Origin: Euprymna scolopes
Lineage: Eukaryota > Mollusca > Cephalopoda > Sepiida > Sepiolidae
DNA: 27,947 nucleotides
Assembly (NCBI GenBank): GCA_024364805.1
Contig: CM044518.1
Location: 20,138,045 to 20,165,991, forward strand
Direction: 5' to 3'
Both the position numbers and the translations under genes were made by a program. The notes below the pieces were generated by a model. It saw only the letters and a list, made by a program, of their open reading frames with translations, had not been told where the DNA came from and made no database searches. Below, piece after piece: positions 1 through 10,398 of the stretch (position 1 is its first letter; each line of letters begins with the position of its first letter).

Positions 1-756
1 ATATATATAAATGCATACATATATATAAATGCATACATATGTATAAATGCATACGTCAATATATAAATGCATACATATATGTATATATATCTATATATTC
101 ATACGTACATATATAAATGCATACATACATATATAAATACATACATACACATATATATAAATGCATGCATGCACATATATATAAATGCATACATACACAT
201 ATATATAAATGCATACATACACATATATATAAATACATAGGTACACAAATATATAAATACATAAATACACACATATATAAATACATATATACACACATAT
301 ATAAATACATATATAGACATATATCTATATAAATACATATATACACATATATATATATAAATACATATATACACATATATATATATAAATACATATATAC
401 ACATATATATATATAAATACATATATACATATATATATATAAATACATATATACACATATATATAAATACATATATATAAAAATACATATATACACCTAT
501 ATATATAAATACATATATACACATATATATATAAATACATATATACACATATATATATATATAAATATATATATACAAATATATATATATATATAAATAC
601 ATACATATATATATATAAATACATACACATATATATATAAATACATACGTACATCTATATATATAAATACATACATACACATATATATATAAATATATAC
701 ATCCACACATATATATAAATACATGCATACACACACTAATATATACATCCATACAT

Positions 757-757
<1 letters not shown>
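1..757. repeat. AT-rich minisatellite
   Basis: The core TATATAAATRCATAYATACA is repeated with variation across the whole interval, at a spacing of roughly 20-35 bases. The early units carry TGCATAC and the middle units carry TACATATATACAC, so the array has internal sub-variants. Long open frames on the minus strand (Tyr/Ile/Met/Cys/Val only) are a by-product of the repeat and are not genes. The array begins at or before the window edge. Confidence 0.95.

Positions 758-792
<35 letters not shown>
758..792. repeat. (CA)n followed by (TA)n microsatellite
   Basis: About 12 CA units run to position 780, followed by a short TA run. They form the right edge of the minisatellite block. Confidence 0.95.
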
Positions 793-2850
793 TTATTAGT
801 GATTGATAATTTAATATTTTTCTCGATTCCGATTGAATCGCCGATTCATTTCTAAATTTCTGATTCCAGTACGATACCCGATTTATATTCCGATTCTAAT
901 TCCCCCCAAAAAAACACACAACTATAGAATGATTTCATTAAATTGCGTCGATTAAACTGTTTATGAAAGGTTCCTTTATTTGTAGCCGTACTTCTCGCAG
1001 AGAACAATTAGTTTGATATAATTATACCAAATTTATTTTTTTTATTCAACTTACAAGCAGTTTTGGTCTGCGTTTTTTCTTTCTCTTTAATAATTTTGTA
1101 AGAGAAAATCTTAAAAATAACATATATATTCATTTGTTATTTGTATCTCACCGATAATTGATATACAAAATACGAATTTAGGAAACTTCGTCGATTTGGC
1201 CAGATAGAAAAACTGTCCACTATTTAATAAATATTAATTAAAAACATGTTATGGTCATTCTTGAAGGAGATATTGTTTTAAAAAGAAAATGCACGCCCCA
1301 TAATATTTTTTCAAACTCCTTTACTTTATTACTGTTGTTTATTTTTTTTCTGTGATCGTTTTCTATTAAGCTTTGTAAGTGTTTAGTGGTTCCACTTATT
1401 TTAAAGAGTTTATTTAGTGAAAAAATTATGTCGGGTATATTTTGGAATAAAATAGTTCTAACCTGAAACGATCATGTTTTGGAGTCTCTGTAACCGAGAA
1501 AAAATAGAAAATTAAATAAAATAATTTGGTAAACGGCCCCCTCCAAGAGAAAATAAATTTGTATATTTTGTAGATAATGCCCAAGAACACTGCTCGGATA
1601 AAATCAAACTACTCTAAGTTGATACGGTTGGTTATGTAACGAACCCGAACGTAATACATGAAAAACGAAACCATATATTTATTAAAAAAATACTTTAGTT
1701 ATTACAAAAAAATAAAAGAAAACACCTTTTGTTATCTCAAATAATAAAAACATATTTTATTTAGAAAAAATTGATATTATTATTTACGACTTGCCCCTGT
1801 GTTGTATATACGCACTAGACCACCTTATCTTAAGAACGGCTTCACAGACAACAACCCCCAATTTTGATACGTAAAGAACGGCTTTCGAGGTTAGGTGTTG
1901 TTTGTATCAAAAGTCGCCCTTAACATAGGGAGATTGGGGTGTTTATAATACGCTGGGGCACGTCGGTAACATTTACCGAATTAATTTAGTTTTAACACTT
2001 TTTGTTTTCAAAAAACAACAAGCCACTTCTGGTGTAAGCTGACATCATTAATCTGTTTTGGTGCGTTTGCCGTTTCACTTAACTGTCGCCAGATGGCGTT
2101 TCTCGGACAAAAGCATTTAAATTATTAATTTGTTGTTGACACTTAAAAGTTGCTTTAATTAAAAAAAAAATGCGTCGGTTAAATTATTTATTTGTTCGAA
2201 AAAAAATGAAGCTATTCTACTTCATAAAAAATCACTGTTGTTTCATAAAAATATTGTTTTAAAGGAATTATATTTTCTTACGTACACTTATAAATAAATG
2301 TTTTTTACAATTATATAGTGATGCATCTTTATACAATAAATGTTTTTGTTTTTAAATATATTTCTGTTCGCGTAAAAAAAAACGTCTTGTTTATTACTTA
2401 TTTACCGCGTTATTTTATCAAGAAGAAATTAGAATTATAACCCCCTAATAAGAGTCGCCCTCCGCATACATCAAAAAGCCCCCCCCCCTATAGGACATTT
2501 AAACAAAACAAAAAAAAACTTTCTGTAAATATCATGTATCTTTCTAATGCCCCTCAAAAAATTAAAATCACAACGTTTATAAATTTTCTGAGGTACGGAA
2601 GACGAATATCACATTTAAATTTGGTGTAGATAAGTAGTTCGCATTATATCTTAAAATTATATTTTCAATAAGTGAGTGATCACTTTGTCATGTAAATTTC
2701 ACTTAAATTGAGCACCTTCTTTCTAGCCACCTAGTGGGGAGGTATATTTTTTTGTTTGTTTGTTGGCTAATTTTTTTCTGTTTCATCTTTCAATAAAGAC
2801 ACGAGGAAATTGAAAAACAAAAATACAGAAAAAATATACATATAGGGTGT
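793..2850. other. anonymous AT-rich DNA, no gene seen
   Basis: No open frame with recognisable homology is present. There are many short A and T homopolymers and a C9 run near 2480. Around 825-905 the motif CCGATT recurs several times. Around 1845-1950 there is a weak, gapped inverted repeat (TTTTGATAC against GTATCAAAA, flanked by CCCCCAA and TTGGGG). I see no coding or RNA gene signal. Confidence 0.6.
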
Positions 2851-2906
2851 GTAATTCCTTATGTTATCAGTGATGATCATTTCTATACACTTAAGCGCGC
2901 ATACTT
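2851..2906 (+). repeat. diverged half copy of the adjacent hairpin arm
   Basis: The stretch containing ATGTTATCAGTGATGATCAT and then GCGCGCATAC matches the left arm of the hairpin that starts about 95 bases later (ATGTTATCAGTGGTCGCCAT, then ACGCGCATATG). It is in direct orientation and is more diverged than the two hairpin arms are from each other. It looks like an older or partial copy of the same unit. Confidence 0.75.
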
Positions 2907-2916
2907 TTACTGCAAA

Positions 2917-3092
2917 CAAGAAGTATTCAAGATATTAAGCAATGCAATTCTATATGTTATCAGTGGTCGCCATTTCTGTACGTGTAACGCGCATATGTTA
3001 GACGTACGAGCGTCAAAAATATGTGCGTACAGAAATGGCCATCACTGATAACCTATAGAATTACATTGCTTAATATCTAGAAAACTACTTGG
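2917..3092. repeat. long imperfect palindrome (foldback / MITE-like)
   Basis: The left arm (about 2917-2981) and right arm (about 3028-3092) are reverse complements. The central 51 bases of each arm, reading AATATTAAGCAATGC out to GTACAGAAATGG, differ at about four positions, and the outer 20 bases match at about 17. Pairing continues inward (ACGCGCATAT with ATATGTGCGT, then GACG with CGTC) and leaves a loop of only a few bases. No protein is encoded. The form fits a foldback element or MITE, or an inverted duplication. I see no clear target-site duplication. Confidence 0.85.
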
Positions 3093-3219
3093 TTTCCATC
3101 TAATTTTAAAATGTTCGCCAAAGACTACAACGAAAATTTCAACGGCAGTTTGGTAGGCGAGTGCGTATTTAACAACATTCGTTTATGCGCGCAGCGTGAA
3201 CGTAATGTAAAAATTGTTT

Positions 3220-3332
3220 TCATGGTATGAAGAAATTACTAAATAACTAGAAATTGGGTGCCTACTTTATTTAAAACTCATATAGGAAAATGAGCCCTCA
3301 CTTTTTGAATAAGTAATTTCTTCATAACATGA
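3220..3332. repeat. short inverted repeat with 71-base spacer
   Basis: The arms 3220-3240 (TCATGGTATGAAGAAATTACT) and 3312-3332 (its reverse complement with one mismatch) enclose a 71-base AT-rich spacer. The right arm lies immediately before the Tc1 transposase remnant. This may be a small MITE or the inverted-repeat end of something that interrupted the Tc1 copy. Confidence 0.75.
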
Positions 3333-3470
3333 AAGTTATATTCAACAACTAGAACAGTTCTGCAAAGAAGAATGGCGCAAAATACCTGCATACCGATGCA
3401 TGTGTACAACTATAGAAAGCGATTGGAAGCTGTTGAACGCAATAAAGGATATGCAACAAATTAGTAAATC

Positions 3471-3493
3471 AATGTATCCAATACTTTTGCGTT
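3471..3493 (+). repeat. inner direct repeat of the Tc1 right end
   Basis: AATGTATCCAATACTTTTGCG at this site is repeated about 149 bases downstream near the element tip (AATGTATCCAATAGTTTTGCATG). Two copies of a transposase-binding-like motif at one end is the IR/DR arrangement known for several Tc1-like families. Confidence 0.75.
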
Positions 3494-3617
3494 AGTTGAC
3501 TTATATTTTTCCTTTAATATAAACTATCTAAACAAATATTTGTTAGAATAGTAACAGGAATACACTGACCAAATTTTAGGAAAAATCTTGAACCCTAATA
3601 AAGTTATGAAGAAAAAT

Positions 3618-3647
3618 GTAATGTATCCAATAGTTTTGCATGCCACT

Positions 3648-3648
<1 letters not shown>
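3618..3648 (+). repeat. outer terminal inverted repeat of the Tc1 remnant
   Basis: This is the terminal motif ending CCACTG. It is the outer partner of the inner repeat at 3471-3493. The matching left end of the element is not found in the window, consistent with a 5' truncation. Confidence 0.75.

Positions 3649-3650
<2 letters not shown>

Positions 3651-3714
<64 letters not shown>
3651..3714. repeat. (CT)17 then (TA)15 compound microsatellite
   Basis: A pure CT run (3651-3684) passes directly into a pure TA run (3685-3714). It abuts the tip of the Tc1 remnant. Confidence 0.97.
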
Positions 3715-3717
<3 letters not shown>

Positions 3718-5990
3718 TGTTTAATACATGAGATAAACAATACACAGGCTAGTGATAAAAAAACGCTGCTTAATATATGTTCGCGAATAAAATCTTATTA
3801 TTTCATGCAATATAATTTCAACTTAGAATGTGCTACAAAGATGTGCATATGGTGGTTGATACAGTTTCACTATAATTCACGATATATAGTGTTCAGACAA
3901 TCATATGCAATAAATAATTTTACTCAATGAGCAATTCATATTTTATCACTGAAATGCATTTGTTAATAAGGTCTTGCTATGTTGATACACTCTCCAGTTA
4001 TATACCCTGCGATCTTCATCACATGCATTATTTCCTATTATTAGTAATTACCCTAGTTTATATGAATTTTAAGAAACTATTGCTTGCGAATAAGAAGCGG
4101 ACAGCACTTTTTTCTATTTGGGCCAAACGTACATCTTCTTATGGTTCACTATACAATCAACGTTATAGTTAATTATAATTAGTAATAAGAAATGCTTTAA
4201 CTTGTGACTTTTACGCGATAATTACTAACAGAACGTGAACAATGAAAACATGATGGTAAGAAAAAAACCCAAAGGTTATCGTTCAAACATTCATATAAAT
4301 GCCGAGTACTACATAAAGTTTATGCTGTTCTAAATAAGCATCTTATTTATAGATGACGTCACTATACAAATATTAGTTTAAACACGTAAATTAGGAGTAA
4401 ATCGAAATCGTAATCCGGAAATTGAAATGATACATATTTTTATCGACATAGAAAATGTAAGAACCATAAAATCTGTAGAATTAATAGCAGAAACAATATA
4501 ATATGCTTATTTGTATCATTTATCGTTGGTTTGTAATTACCCTAGCGAAAAATCCATTTTAACATAATTGGTTGATTTCCATCTACTTCGGATCTTTGTT
4601 GTAAATCACATAAATTCCTTGTGAAAAACACGGTCGAATTTAACGCAAATTACGGCAGACATTAACTTTTCCTGCCTTGAATTAATAAGATGTTTCAGTC
4701 AATTACCGCGGCTCAATCGGCCAGTATTTAAACGATTCCATATCGTGTATATGGAATAATATTATAGTTATTGTGGAGACGTGTATCTATCGATTTGGAA
4801 ATATCTAATAAATATTTTAACAGTTTTGCATATTGGCAACGAATATAATCTATTTTAGTTAGGCATAAGCGTGATTTATTGCTTTCAAATCGTCCTGTCT
4901 TCGCTTTCTAATGTCATTGAAAGCTTAATATGATCAGCTCGTTCGACGTTTTCATATACCAGGTCACCTATTCTAAATTATTCACTAATGTTTATGATCT
5001 TGGAAAATAAAATGAATGGAAATATAAACTGTTTTCTCTGTGAGTCTAACGTCATATTCAATTTAATACGTCTAAACAAAATTATGTAAGAGTAAACTAT
5101 ATCCAAAGTTAAGATACTGCTGCTTTTTCTGGGAAGGGATTGCTCAAAGTAATTTTTTTTTTGGGGGGGGAGGGTCAGAAAACATGGGGTGGGCAAAATT
5201 TACTTTAATGTGTTTTAAAGTAGACTAAACATAATACACCGACGTTCATGTGTCCATACCTGTGTAAAACAAGAAATTGTCACATGTGTTTTTTCGAACG
5301 CTATGTTTCTTTCTTACAATACCTAAAATAATATAACGTATTAATAATTTTCTTTGTAGTTATTTTTGCAATTCTCAAATATAATCTAGAGTTAAAAAAA
5401 GATCGAACGTCTTATTTGTTGTTTATAGATGTGCAGACAGTAGATACACAAAAATAGATTCGAATATAAAGTGTATTTTACTATTACTACTTATTAAATT
5501 TAAAAGCCAGTTAATGATAAAATGTATGTGACAATATAACTGTTACTTGTGAGAGAAAGAAAATTACGAACAGACCGAAAACAATTGCTTCACTCAACCA
5601 AGATAAAATATTTGAGGAAAAAGATCATGTGAGCTATTTGTTTATATTGACTTTGAAGATAATTATGTTCAATGTTTATGGGGGTTGTTTCAAGTGTATA
5701 TTTAATACAGCCATTTCTACCCTCCCCTGTGCGTCCAGTGTATATTATGACAAATATCACGACCATGAAAACTTCGAATGAAGATATAAATAAATATATT
5801 AAGAAAAGCTAATTTTCGGTGATCTAGCAAAGAAGGTCTTACACGAACATCATCTATGTAAATAATGAAAAACTAGATAAAAATTAGCAATATCTCATCA
5901 TTAATAAAAGTGTTTCAATGGCGTAATAAGTCCCCAATTGATACTGAAGTTTTTAGGCCCTCCGTCAAAGCAAATATACTTGCACTCGAC
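3715..5990. other. anonymous AT-rich DNA, no gene supported
   Basis: Open frames of 60-95 codons occur (for example near 3730-4170), but they have no recognisable motif, no codon structure that stands out, and no splice context I can support. A perfect small inverted repeat TTCCATAT-cgtgt-ATATGGAA lies near 4736-4756. A G8 run is found near 5163. Confidence 0.55.
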
Positions 5991-5994
5991 TGTT

Positions 5995-6470
5995 TCACCT
6001 CACATGTGATAGGGCTTTCGCATTATTGCTAGGTATAAGATAAAACCACACGAGCGTCACTGCTACGTGCCCATTCGGCGTAGGAATATGTATTCTTTTG
6101 AGATGCTCTCCGGTTACATACGAACTACATACTAATATAAGGCCGTCAACACTACCTACGAGCAGGTTTTTTTTTTGTTTATTCAAGTCAGCTAAGTATT
6201 CGGCGCTTTGTCTCTGACCGGATCGTTTTCTCGTGTGGATTATTATTGTCATCTGCCTTTCTCAGAAAAGGCACCATAAAACCGCACACGTGGTGGCAGC
6301 GGCAAACATTCAAAAAAATTCAGCCTTCGATAATACGTTCTACAAACGAAAACATGCGTACTCATTGATCAAGGATACGCAAAAGTTTCCCGGAAATATT
6401 AAGTTAAAAGAACGTGGATTACAAGTCGCGAATATTGCATGTCGGAAAGTGGAACTTGTACCCTGAAAGA
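5995..6470. other. exon-like island, unassigned
   Basis: Base composition is less AT-rich here than on either side. On the plus strand a good splice-acceptor context (TCTGCCTTTCTCAG, ending 6265) precedes an open frame that ends in CGGAAAGTGGAACTTGTACC then stop near 6464. On the minus strand 6252-5995 is also open (85 codons). I do not recognise either product. The two frames cannot both be real, and either could be a decayed transposon segment. No function is proposed. Confidence 0.2.
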
Positions 6471-6569
6471 ATTATGAAATATACATCGTAATTTAAGATT
6501 TCGAGTCGTTACAAAAACGACGAAGAGACGATTCTCAGAAAATAACTGATAAGAAAAAAAGTAATAAAT

Positions 6570-7170
6570 GTGTTACATGATAAGGGGTGTCCTCTTTTCA
6601 TGTAAGTATAAAAATAGAGAGATTTAGTTAAAATGAAGATGATATAGCATAGACGAAATTCGAACCTCGTAATTTAGGTTTAGAAATAGATTACGTGTGA
6701 GAATTAGAAAATGGAATGTAAAACAGCTTAGAAATAAAATAGTTTCAAGAAAAGAATGTGCACTGTCAATTTTGTTATGAAAATTCAATTGAAAGAATGC
6801 AGCTACAAGATAATTTAATAAACATGTTTTTAAAATATTGGAAATATAGGTTACTGAGTATAGGTTAAAATTCCTTTTGTAAAAAAAAAAAGAAAAGTTT
6901 TGGACACGTATGTCCAGAACACGTGTGTATGACGTCATGGAAAATAGAAAGTTCTAGAGATAGTTAGAAAAACTTGAGAGTTAAGAAAGGAGAAACTGGG
7001 AGAAACTCAGAGATAGTCTGAGGATTCGAACGTCTGGAAGCGAGACGGTCACTTGTGAAATTAGAATGAAGCTTTGAATTCTTGATGATGAAAACCATGG
7101 CCGGTCGTGAGAAGAAATAAACCCATCATGCGTTTTGATAAAACTTGTCTTTGTGTTGTCATTCTACCAA
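6570..7170 (+). other. possible solo or 3' LTR-like segment (weak)
   Basis: A purine-rich run (GATAAGAAAAAAAG) is followed by TGTTACATGA, and the interval contains CACGTG and TGACGTCA close together (about 6920-6937). An AATAAA near 7117 is followed by a T/G-rich stretch (TTGTCTTTGTGTTGTCATT). Together these resemble the start, control region and polyadenylation end of an LTR. No second copy is present in the window and no clean terminal inverted dinucleotides are found at the right edge, so this is only a suggestion. If real, it is a fossil LTR. Confidence 0.2.
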
Positions 7171-8427
7171 AAAGGTAAAGTGAATATTTTTAATATATGT
7201 CTTGTATATCTGTGTTATAATATGTCTTAACATACACATCTTACATACACGTCATGACATCTTCATCTCATATCTACACTAAGACTGTCTGAACACTATC
7301 TCCTCACTTTAAGAGCTTCCATTACAATTCTAAGAATGAACTTTTTATAAATATGAATCTCTTCATAACAGAAACAACGACATTCTCATAAAACGAACAA
7401 TCTCTCTGAGTCTCTCTTAACACATCTCTCTTCTAAGACTGCGCTTTTAATAAGACTCTCAACAACAACATCCCTGCCACCAATATCTCTCTAAGACTCT
7501 CACTATTAATAACAACAAGAACAATAATAATAATGAAACACCTATATAACAAATGAACATCGTACTCCTACAAGTCGTTTCTAACTACGAGTGGAGACGA
7601 CTTATGCCAGAAATAAACGCTAGGAGTTGAAAACATACGCACCTTCAAGAAGGAAAAAAAGTACTAAATATATTATTCACTTATGCAAACCACGCTGTAA
7701 AAAATACATACAATGGTTTAAATAAGTCGTAAATTTTACGCTATCATAATTTTTGATTTTTGTACACGCGTAAATGTCGATATAACTCAAACACTGCACT
7801 GCTTATATTGCAAAAAGGATTAATTTATTAATTAAAATGTGCTACGATTTACTTGGACCAGTATTGATACCTAAAACCATCAGACTTGACTCCTAATTAA
7901 TACTCCCCTTACTTCGAGTATATATAAGCGGTTAACTTCCACTTTTTATTATCCCTCTCAGGTTCCGTGTTTTATTCCTAATCTAAGATTAGATGTGTTG
8001 GGAATCACGCTAAGCTATTTAAAATTATCTCGTATACATTTATCGCTTTTATAATTCCCTAAAACTCAACAGTCGTGCGTTTGCTCCAATGTGCATTGGC
8101 TCGGCATCTAAGTGTTGCCGACATAATTACTATATAACGCTGATTTTGACTCGTAGGTTAAATACAATCTCTTTTGATTTTCCAAAATGGGCGTCAATAT
8201 AAATTTAGTTAAATTCGAGCGTATGAAACAGTTTTTAAATCCATGTTTCAAAACCTATTCTAAATGCAATGATCCCTTAGTCGACCTAGTTAATTACTTG
8301 AATTGCTTTTTAGCAATTCTAAGATAAAATCCTACCTAAACGATGTTTTTTTTTTACTTTACTGTTTGTTTACATATTTACACGCTTCTGGATTATTCAA
8401 TTCCAGATCCAGTACATTTTTCAAGGC

Positions 8428-8492
8428 GTTTTATACTTGAAGTTCATAAAAAAATCACTTGCTTGCGAGAGCCACGCAGTAAGTTGCAAACA
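8428..8492 (+). repeat. dispersed repeat, copy 1
   Basis: CCACGCAGTAAGT followed by a CAAACAA-like stretch, with an upstream TACTT...TGAAGTT...AAAAAAA context, recurs about 448 bases downstream. The copies are diverged and the family is unknown. Confidence 0.45.
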
Positions 8493-8887
8493 AACATTGT
8501 ATTCAAATAAGAAAACGTGAACGTGTCGGATTGTCGTAATGAAGGAACAAACGATATAAAATATTCGAATTATACCCATCAATATCCCTAAAATGTGAAT
8601 GTACTTTTATTCTACTTAAAAGCAGAATCATTTGTTCCTTTTCATGCTAATTTAGAATAGGAAACTGTATGCAGATTTAAACCAACGGTTCAGGTTTAAA
8701 CCAACAGTTAAATGGAAAGTGACAATATAACCCTTTTCTGAAACCGTTTTACTGACTGCGATACAGGGCCACGACAATCGCATGACATAATTATATATTA
8801 GTACATTTACATATGGGACACATTAGTTTTTTGTTTAATCTATTATTGAAATCAACGTGCTGCTACAGAATCTGAACTGGACATAAT

Positions 8888-8952
8888 AGACTTTACTGAA
8901 GTAAAAAAAAAAATTACGGTAACCACGCAGTAAGTGAAAACAAATCTACCAT
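8888..8952 (+). repeat. dispersed repeat, copy 2
   Basis: This is the second copy of CCACGCAGTAAGT with a similar upstream A-rich context. The pair could be ends of one unrecognised short element, or two insertions of the same short repeat. Confidence 0.45.
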
Positions 8953-9589
8953 AAGTTTTTCCTCCAAAAAATTAATCTATTTAAAAAAAAATGTTACTGG
9001 AATCGAACGGAAGAATAACAGGTGCTACAATTAATCGTCAAGATTTGACTAAAGAGTCCCTATAAATTTGTCGTCCTCTGACGGCAGCTTAACAAAAGAT
9101 CCGTGTTTATGTACAAAATATGCATACCTCCAAATATGAATACCCTTGACTTAGTCAAGAAAGATCGTTTCATCGGACCTATAGAAGAACTGATACATGT
9201 TAATCACATCCCGATGGAAAGTCTTTAATAACTCTCATTCATACGAGGTTAACTCATACGCAATATCTGTTTTCATTATATTCAGTATCTCCAGCTCCAT
9301 TAAAATGAAATAAGTTAAAGTAGGAAAGATATCTAAGCAATATTCTTTATCAAATATGTTTATAATTAATACTAGTTAGTAAAGGTTCCTAAATGCCTGA
9401 ATTGTTATCTTTACTTTTCATCTAAACTATTTAATAACTATAAATGTAGAAAACTTTGTATGAAATTTCCAAGAAAAAATGCGCTACATTATATACGGAG
9501 CAAAAAGGAAAAATACGATGAATTCATTTATCTATATTTTTTTTTTCTTTTGTGGCTATAATTCAATAACTTGAGTGTTATTTCTTCCG

Positions 9590-9955
9590 CCCGTCACACC
9601 AATAATTTCCTGGGAAAGGTTGACACTGTTCTCCAAACTTCCAACTTCCAAACTTCTGTATACGTAACGCACCTTCTCTAAACTCCAAACGAACTTCTGC
9701 TAATTCAACTTATTTCTTCGAAATCCAACTTCAAAATGAACGTCCCTCTAAAAAAATCTACCCTCTTTTGTTCCCAACCAGGAGCACCTCATTTGCATAT
9801 CGGCTGAGCACATTGCATGCATATAAAGAGATAAGGCAGTCATTTTTGTTTCTTTCTTTCATTCCACGACCGACCCGTTGAATTACGCACACGTGCTAGT
9901 TAGGTAAGTCGCACGTTTCCCTAGACTCTCCCCTGATCTCATGATCACACACAGG
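9590..9955 (-). mobile_element. probable 3' flank of the LTR-element fossil
   Basis: Composition changes sharply near 9590 from AT-rich to a mixed stretch with repeated CCAACTTCCAAACTTC-like words. This continues into the tandem tail of the integrase fossil on the minus strand. On that strand it would lie downstream of pol, where the polypurine tract and 3' LTR belong. A T/C-rich run at 9847-9866 is a candidate polypurine tract on the minus strand. The exact LTR edges are not resolved. Read on the plus strand it also shows ATTTGCAT, TATAAAGAG and a GTAAGT, which may be chance. Confidence 0.35.
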
Positions 9956-9959
9956 ACAG

Positions 9960-10398
9960 GGGGGCAGTCGTCTTTGTCGGGTACTTCTTCAAAGAATCGG
10001 GGGAAGCACTTCCTCATTGCCATCTTCCTTATTACCACCGTTATTGCCACCAGTCTGTTCCATTATCCCCTCTTATGGTTCCCTATGCGGTGTTTCACAA
10101 TCAGTGCAAGGGGACAGTATCCGTCTTTGTCGGGTACTCCTTCGAAGAATCGGAGGCACCACTTCCTCGGTTCCATCTTCCTCAGTATGTTCCATCATCC
10201 CTCTCGTGGTGCTATAGGCGGCGTTTCACAATCACAGCGGGTGGGCAGTATTCGTCTTTCTCGAGTACTTCGATGAGGAACTGGTGGTATTACTTCCTGA
10301 TGCCCACCGTTCTCATCACTATTGCCACTAATATGTTCCATCATTCCCTCATCTGGTTCTGTAGGTAGTGTTTCTCTGCTCACCTGTAGGGGCAGTAG
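9960..10398 (-). repeat. three tandem copies of the integrase-tail coding unit
   Basis: A unit beginning GGGCAGT..TCGTCTTT recurs at about 9962, 10112 and 10243, and a related start lies near 10390, giving periods of about 150, 131 and 147 bases. On the minus strand each unit encodes an acidic stretch followed by a basic STR.RR motif and a Cys-containing turn. This tail is usually present once at the end of this class of integrase. It belongs to the LTR fossil that continues to the right. Confidence 0.8.

Larger units (their letters stand above)
3345..3648 (+). mobile_element. Tc1-family transposon, 3' end only
   Basis: The frame reading LEQFCKEEWRKIP and, after a frame change, RKRLEAVERNKGYATN then stop (3462-3464) matches the C-terminus of Tc1 transposases, whose family pattern is EEW.kIP...krLeaVi.nKGyaTKY. 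The DDE catalytic core and the whole 5' half are missing. The sequence then runs into a terminal inverted repeat ending TTTTGCATGCCACTG at 3648, the expected CAGTG end of a Tc1 element on the other strand. The flanking base pair is AT rather than the expected TA, so the insertion edge is decayed. A (CT)n tract starts two bases later. Confidence 0.85.
7171..9589. other. anonymous AT-rich DNA, no gene seen
   Basis: No homology is recognised. The stretch has a CT-rich interval near 7260-7500 where CTAAGACT recurs, a perfect small palindrome CTAATCTaAGATTAG near 7978-7992, and a doubled TTTAAACCAAC motif near 8676-8705. A diverged dispersed repeat pair is listed separately. Confidence 0.55.

Noticed and set aside
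56-782. Several overlapping minus-strand open frames of up to 227 codons made of Tyr, Ile, Cys, Met, Val and Phe
   Set aside because: They are translations of the TA/CA minisatellite with no other residues or structure, not membrane proteins.
3640-3930. Plus-strand 96-codon open frame starting in the CT/TA tract
   Set aside because: The first third is Ser-Leu and Tyr-Ile repeat from the microsatellite, and the remainder has no recognisable motif.
6650-7045. GGTTCGAAT-like words on the minus strand suggesting a tRNA or SINE B box
   Set aside because: No matching A box, cloverleaf or poly-A/tail repeat was found at the right distance.
9941-10368. Plus-strand open frames (e.g. 9941-10276) with an apparent internal peptide repeat
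   Set aside because: They are antisense shadows of the tandem integrase-tail units on the minus strand.
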